Assembly: GCF_000165425.1 (NCBI RefSeq)
Contig: NW_001799009.1
Span: 127,005 to 191,004, forward strand
Direction of reading: 5' to 3'
DNA: 64,000 nucleotides
Source: Paramecium tetraurelia
Lineage: Eukaryota; Ciliophora; Oligohymenophorea; Peniculida; Parameciidae
A program made the position numbers and the translations under genes. Positions 58,325-64,000 of the stretch are shown here, one piece after another; position 1 is the first letter of the stretch; every line of letters begins with the position of its first letter. Under the pieces are notes generated by a model, which was given only the letters and a program-made list of their open reading frames with translations, was not told the DNA's origin and ran no database searches.

Positions 58325-59771
58325 ATGCTCCAAGAATGCAAATCGGAGTTGGCCTCATGCAAAGCCAAACTCATTTCCTTGAGTATAAAGGACATGTCTA
58401 AACTACTGCCTATGTGTAAGACTAGTACAAGCAAGAACGAGGTTTTCATTTTGAATGACATGATTGAAAAATTTGATTTTGATGAAGAGAAGGAGAGGGT
58501 AGTGTGTTAATGTGATTCTTTAAGGACAATACTAAGACCGGTCTGAGGTTGTTAAGAAATGATGTGTAGAGATACATCAAAGAGTTGAAGGGGTTTACTA
58601 ACAGTCATGAGTATTATTAAAAAATTGAAAGCATGGCAAACAATATTACCAAAGAGTATTAATCTATATCCATATATTCATAGGATAACAGAGTACAAAA
58701 CAAAAATGTCATATTTATTTGATGATTTAGCACAACAGGAGTAGGCATTTAATGATGAATTGAAAATGATTGAACAGAAAATGGACAATTATGACGTTGT
58801 TCAGAAGCAACAGGTTATAAAAAGAAAGCCTATGCAAAATAATGAAGAGACTACAAGTGAATTGGGAATGATCAAATAAAAAGTGGATTTGATAGATGAA
58901 AAAATAGATTAAATAAAACTCTTAGAACCAGAAGACCATAGAGAATTCTTGAGAGTAAGGACTAAGCATAAAGGCAAAATCACTCAGAACTTCGTCAATG
59001 ATTGTCTCAAGGCTATCCCATTTATTACTGAAGATCAATTGATGGAACAAATCGACAATTACAATTTACTACAGTAATTGGAAGATGAAAAGAAGGAACT
59101 ACTTACAGAATATAAAAGAAAGAAGGAGGAAAACAAGTAAATTCAATTACAACAAGAATAATTATAATAAGAGATTGAAAGGTAGAAATAAGTCAAAAAA
59201 CCCTTGGTACCATAAGAGGAGAGAGACAAATTGAAAGAAGAAATAAAGCAATGGAAGATTAAGAGGGTTACATAGAAAGCAATAGATGAAATTGAGTATG
59301 ATACAAAAAAAGACATAGAGAAATAGAAGTCTGAAATGTTAAAGAAGGAAAGAGAAGAAAAGAAATTGCAAGTCTAATATTTTAGGGAATAGAAATTGAT
59401 TGAAAAGTAGAGAGAATAGGAGTTGAAATAAGTAGAAACAATGTCTAGAAGATATGTTAGTTAAGAAGCAAAGGAAAGGATAAAAATGAAAGAAAATCAA
59501 TTACTTGAAAAAAAGAAAAGTATTCTTGAATAAAAATAAAAGAAATAATTTGATCAGGAGATGAAACAATAAGCAAGAGAGGAAGATAAAATATATTAAA
59601 TTTGCTTATGTTGAATCAAAGTTAAATGAGACAACTAAAGCTGCAGAATTATAGAAGAGACAGAAATTTGATCCCAAAATTGATAATGGGAAATATGCAG
59701 ATACTTTTGGAGGAAATCTACTAGGAGCTGGCAGAAGAGCCATTCCTGGTTGGAGATAGAATTTAGGTTGA
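58325..59771 (+). CDS. CCDC112/CCDC148-like coiled-coil protein
   Basis: Long coiled coil with the family block EPEDHREFLRVRTKHKGK, ITEDQLMEQIDNYNLL, and a Lys/Glu/Gln-rich helix (EERDKLKEEIKQWKIKRVTQ). CCDC112-type proteins sit at centriolar satellites or basal bodies. Introns: 58503-58525 (23 nt, GTG..AAG) and one of 28 nt near 58657 (GTA..TAG). The C-terminal 60 residues (ESKLNETTKAAELQKRQKFD, GRRAIPGWRQNLG) are in a frame one base off near 59600, and no GT-AG intron explains it, so there may be a base error, an atypical intron or a frameshift. TGA 59769-59771. Confidence 0.7.
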
Positions 59772-59803
59772 ATGATCCTATTTATGATATTGATTTTATG
59801 TTA

Positions 59804-60998
59804 TCAATTTAGTTATATTTCTGCAATTGATTTTCTTAATTCTTAACTTAAGCCTGAATTGAATATTATGAGTATTTGATTGACTGTTTCCACTTATCCA
59901 ACTCTATAAGTTTATTTACATTGAATTACCTGCTATCAAATATGGCTCTAAGATTCTTCTCTTCGTCTGAGCAGGTTTTGACCCAATCGTTAAGTTCCTT
60001 AGTTTTGATGGCAGCAATTTATTTGTTGGTATTGACATCATTAGTAACTTCAACAATGTCTTATTGTAAATGCAAGACTTAAGCCTTCAATTCTGCAACA
60101 GATGCAGCCAAAGTCTGATTGGCCAAGAGTATGATCTCTCTACCTATAAGATAAATGAAGTACCTTTGTCTGATGAATTCCACTTCTCTTGCATCATCAA
60201 CCAATAATTCTTATTTTTGGAGTTCATAGATAGAATCAACTAATCCCTGAATTGTAGCAACGAGTCTCTCAACTTATTCTGGAGTTTTGGCTTGGGCTGA
60301 AGCTTTTAATAACAATTCAACCATGATGCCATAACCTCTGGGTGTTGGATGTGCTTCCTCTAAAAATAATGGATAAAATGTATACTGAATTTGAGATAGT
60401 GTTCATTTGAATTGACTTGCAAGAAGCTAACAGAACCTAATCCAGAAACAATTGATTTGGCTTCTCCCAAAGCTGCCACATAGTTAGTTAATTCATTTCT
60501 TCTTTCTTAGTATTCTTGTTTTTGTTATTCTCTTGTAGCTGTAATGAGTGCAAGTTTATCATTGTTTCTTTGTTCTTCAGAGTCCTTCACTAATGCTTAT
60601 TCCTATTTACTAATCAATTCCTCATTGATTAATGGTACTAGGATATGAATGGAAGCATACGTTTTCTCTCATCATCAGCTCTCTTGGCATTTGCTCTATC
60701 AATAACACTCTAAGCATCGTCTTGTCTTGTTTGACATTAAGCTTGTCTGTTTCTCAAATTAGCTTGAATAGCTCCTTTTTCTTATTCAGCTGAATTTAAT
60801 ATTTCATTCAATGAGTCAACTACTGAATCTACTGCTGATCCATTTGATAATTCCATTTGGACTGTTTGCAATATTGTTCTTCCGAAATCTGTTTTCGGTA
60901 ACTAAGTATTACGTTGTTTGTACTGTATTGAAGAGGTCGATGGCTTCGGTGGCTGATGACAAAGCAATCAAAACACAGAGAAATGCAATAATCTTCAT
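59804..60998 (-). CDS. Trichocyst matrix protein (TMP family)
   Basis: Precursor of the crystalline matrix of trichocysts, the regulated-secretion darts of Paramecium. Signal peptide MKIIAFLCVLIALSSATEA, then long heptad-rich helices (QEKGAIQANLRNRQAQCQTR, EEQRNNDKLALITATREQQK), a Gly/Pro break before PTPRGYGIMVELL, and a second helical segment (QTLAASVAELKAQVLHLQQD). This is the two-part helical plan cleaved during maturation. Five introns: 60902-60923, 60638-60660, 60360-60385, 60140-60163 and 59904-59929. About 355 residues. Start 60998; TGA 59806-59804. Paramecium carries a very large multigene family of these. Confidence 0.88.
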
Positions 60999-61081
60999 TT
61001 AATTTATTAATCTGCATAGAAAACGACTTTTTGTATTTTCATCAAAATTTTTATATTATTAAATTGCATTCATTAATTATA

Positions 61082-61837
61082 TCAAGGAGTGCCTTCTTTC
61101 ACAGCTTATTATTAAATTAACCTTATCGATTTGAATTCCTCCATAAAAGTAGGATTTATTGTACTTGAGTACGATTTGGATTTGGTCGAGTTATGCTGTT
61201 CGAATACCTGCTGAAATACCCACTTAAAACTAGCCACCTATTCAATTTGCTAAAAGGAAGTACATCTATAAGAATCAAATTCTTACATTCAATGAAATAC
61301 AGATTTTAGTAACTGAATCCGACTTCTATTCAGTGATAAACAATTTGATAGCCATAATCATTATTGTTGCCGATGTAGTATGGTCTTTTTATTAGAATAC
61401 TGGAAATGCTATAGATCTCATTTATCGGGCATTTGCCTAACGTTTATTCAATTGATACCATCTTCAGACAATTCTGAATGGTCTCATATATTAATTGCCT
61501 CTCTTCATCCTACTAATCCTAGAAACTCATTTCATTATTTTCTTGAACAACAGCCAATATATAATTTTTTTTGGTCTCTAATCTTTTTAAAGATGTAATT
61601 ACTTTTGGTTGATCCTACAAAAATGCAATTCCCATTCGCCGGTATAAATGTAGGTTTATCATTCTAAGGAACATTTGAAAATTGCTAATCAGTTGGCCAA
61701 ACTATACAATCTACTGACTCATTCTCAATGTTCCCCGCCGTTAAAAGCACATCACATCCATTAAATTTCTATTCGCATAATAATTGAGACATCGTCGATT
61801 GCATTCCGCTCTTGGAATAACAAAAATTATTTCCCAT
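61082..61837 (-). CDS. Macro-domain protein (ADP-ribose binding type)
   Basis: N-terminal strand pair GCDVLLTAGNIENESVDCIV matches the macro-domain pattern of Val/Leu-x-x-GdI followed by DaIV. Later ANARQMRSIAFPVFQQKDHT, then SATIMIMAIKLFI, correspond to the second binding loop and the final helix. Canonical Asn residues (NAAN) are replaced by WPTD, so ADP-ribose hydrolase activity is doubtful. Introns: a 25-nt one ending ATTAG before EKR/NYILAVVQENN, a 22-nt one (GTA..TAG) before ANARQ, and a longer 37-nt one near 61260. Start 61837; TGA 61084-61082. A broken copy of the middle part lies at 6980-7215. Confidence 0.7.
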
Positions 61838-63700
61838 TATAGTTTTATATATTATTATACTATAATTTATAACAAATTAATTTATATTATCCTACTAAAT
61901 ATAATATATATTTTATATCTTCATTAAACGAAACATTCTAAAACTTATTATTTTGAATGTTAACTCTGTCACTAATTTCTGTGGTAAAAAATTTATTAAT
62001 AACTCTTTTTATTAAATATAATAGAGATTTGTAAATATTTGATAATTTTATTATTATCATAATTAAATTTCTTCATAAAGATTATATTTGTAAATACAAG
62101 TAAAAGATATTATTAATTTAATACCTAATTTCCTATCACCTACTTTTTCTATATTTAATCTAAGGAGTGATAAATATTAAACATTATTAATTATTCATAT
62201 TATCTTTGTATACTTATTTAATAAAATTGATTGTTAATTTGGGGGTATCAAAATATAACATCAAAAATATATCTAATTTTAAAGAATCCTTTTTATGAAT
62301 GATTCAATATTGAATGTTATGACTATTATATTGAATTAAATCAATATTAAATATATATATTAAATTTATTGTTTTTTTAAATTCGCCCAAATTTAGAGTT
62401 TGAAATTTCAATTAAGAATTGATGACTAAATCTCAATTAATGAGAAAAATTAAAAATGTATAAATAATATTTTAATTCTTAAGGAAAAACCTTAATCATT
62501 AAACTTGAATTTTCAACCAAAAATTATTAAGAATTACCAATCCAAGATGAAATTAAAAAACTAATTAAATTCTCCAGATTGATAATTTTACAATTAAAAT
62601 TATCGAATTCATTATGGAATATTATGATAAGCAAAGCGTTATATTGATAGAGTAAAATTGAAAATAAATTCTTTATTTATCTTTCAAAAATGAAAAAAAA
62701 TGTTCCAATCGCTTTTTATTCTAGAATATAAACATATTAAGATGAAATTATGGCATTTAAAATTCTTCTTGTTTTTGGTCAAATTGTAAGAAGAAAGAAA
62801 AATTGACATTAATGTGAATAACTGATGGATAATGTAAATTATAATGAAAGCAAGGAAAAATTCTTTTAAGACCAAACTATTTTTTTATTAAAAAATTTAT
62901 TACAAATTTGCAAATCGTAACCTTTATTTATCTTAATAACTAGTCAATATTATATTTATAAACTTTTTTGTCTAATCTATAATTTTTTTTCTAATTTCAA
63001 TTTGATAACTTTGATAGTTTTGTTTTATAGTCATTTGCTTTACAATTATACTATTTTATATCTAATATTTACAATATAGACAGTTGTAATCAAAATTAAT
63101 AACTATCAAACATTTTGAGATAGTCTCAATAATTTATGTTCTTTTGAAAATATAAAATTTAATGAATTTTAGTAAAAATGATTGGAAGAGTATATTTTAA
63201 GAAAAATACTTTTTTGATCACTGTAATAATCCCTCCCTTTTGTGTATTCTGGCAATCTAATGTATAAAATAAGTATAAGGACAAAAACTAAATAGTATTC
63301 ATCTTCTACAAAAATCAATATGAAAAATTAGGTTTCATTTATTTCTTATATTGATAAGTTATGAAAATAATAATTTTACAATAAGAGAATTAAATATTGA
63401 TTTTACAAGAGAAATTCATCCTACTTTACTCTTTATTACTTTCAAATACTTTCATTGGTTTTATTTAATTCTTATCTAATGATAAAGTTATTTTAATTTA
63501 ACTTTTTATTAAAAATTAATTTTTCTAACTATAAAAATTATGATTAAATCCAAATTAATAGAATGATAGAATTGGAAATCATTGCCTTACTTGTTTTATT
63601 TAAAAATAAACTACATTTGGACAAGGCATGTATTAATTTCCTCAAAATATCTTTATTTGACCTATCAAATCAAATATAATCCATAATTAGATATTAATTT
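61838..63700. other. Long AT-rich non-coding spacer
   Basis: About 1.86 kb between two divergent genes. No convincing coding frame, RNA gene or repeat. The last 100 bases before 63701 match the upstream region of the membrane gene at 4336-5778, in the opposite orientation. Confidence 0.5.
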
Positions 63701-64000
63701 ATGAAAACTCTAAAAAATGCAGATTTCTTTGGTGTTCCATTTGTATAAAACATAGATCATGGATAAACAAAATACAAAAGTACTTTTGGGGGAATAATAA
63801 CAATCACAATCTTTTCAGTTAGTTTGGCTTACGTAATTTGGATTGGCTACCTCTGGTAAACTAATTAAATGAGCCCAAAAATTTCACGTCAAAATTACAT
63901 ATCTGACTATTCTTTGCTAGACTTAAGTTAGGATGTAATAAGACTTTACTATTGGAAAGGTACTGAGGACAGAATTGATCCATTTGTAAGTAATATTTTA
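63701..64000 (+). CDS. Two-pass ciliate membrane protein, copy 2, 5' part
   Basis: ATG 63701, 100 codons in the window. MKTLKNADFFGVPFVQNID, first membrane span GGIITITIFSVSLAYVIWIG, then QMSPKISRQNYISDYSLLDL. About 75 of the 100 residues match copy 1 at 4336-5778, with long identical nucleotide runs, and the last stretch before the second conserved block (KGTEDRIDPFVSN versus QDQKGKIDPFTNN) is the most diverged. The 3' end is outside the window. Confidence 0.85.

Noticed and set aside
1-64000. Reading the genes with the standard code as mass pseudogenes
   Set aside because: TAA and TAG fall at Gln positions in conserved domains across nearly all genes while TGA ends them, which is the ciliate code.
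1-64000. Germline (micronuclear) DNA with internal eliminated sequences
   Set aside because: Conserved coding regions are interrupted only by GT-AG introns of intron size; no TA-bounded inserts breaking conserved domains were seen. The long gaps could still hide such elements.
1-64000. CRISPR array, tRNA, rRNA, transposon or retroelement
   Set aside because: No spaced identical repeats, cloverleaf-like boxes, reverse transcriptase, transposase or terminal repeats were recognised by eye.

Overview
The window reads as macronuclear DNA of a ciliate very close to Paramecium. Across about 45 genes TAA and TAG stand in the middle of conserved domains where glutamine is expected, and only TGA ends proteins. 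Introns are tiny, mostly 20-31 nt, GT-AG and usually GTA..TAG. Composition is strongly AT-rich, genes are packed tens of bases apart on both strands, and one gene encodes a trichocyst matrix protein, a secretory-granule family typical of Paramecium. No telomere, tRNA, rRNA or transposon was recognised. Reading frames, introns and homologies were worked out by eye; no search was run.

Layout. 0-3 kb: the 3' part of IFT122 (ciliary transport) and a small Gly-Met-Pro-Gln repeat protein. 4.3-7.2 kb: a two-pass membrane protein gene and a relic of a macro-domain gene. 7.5-12.8 kb: two paralogous EF-hand pseudokinases in opposite orientation with two small genes between them. 13.5-24.8 kb: a dense run with thymidine kinase, a COX6B/COA6-like protein, a Ser/Thr kinase, a pepsin-like protease, a kelch protein, an AGC-like kinase, a secreted protein, an alpha/beta hydrolase and an ankyrin protein. 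25.2-29.3 kb: three neighbouring genes of a RING-variant zinc-finger family, one with a long polyglutamine tract. 29.7-39 kb: a CIMIP2/FAM166-like axonemal protein, an M17 aminopeptidase, a TLDc protein and several ciliate-specific genes. 39.6-46.7 kb: a third EF-hand pseudokinase beside an apparently active kinase, a ubiquitin-like membrane protein with polyglutamine, and a TLC-domain protein. 46.9-55 kb: two large membrane proteins, an importin-alpha-like protein and an RNA ligase-polynucleotide kinase. 55.8-61.8 kb: small Cys protein, TMEM147, CCDC112-like coiled coil, trichocyst matrix protein and macro-domain protein. 61.8-64 kb: a long non-coding stretch, then the start of a second copy of the membrane protein seen at 4.3 kb.

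The most notable structure is that the two ends are inverted copies of each other: the membrane-protein gene and its macro-domain neighbour occur at 61.1-64 kb and again, inverted, at 4.3-7.2 kb, where the macro-domain copy has decayed. The window is also rich in local gene families: EF-hand pseudokinases, RING-variant proteins, and small basic proteins sharing a short KKxVxF-type motif. Several genes serve the cilium and cortex (IFT122, CIMIP2-like, CCDC112-like, trichocyst protein), as expected for such a cell.
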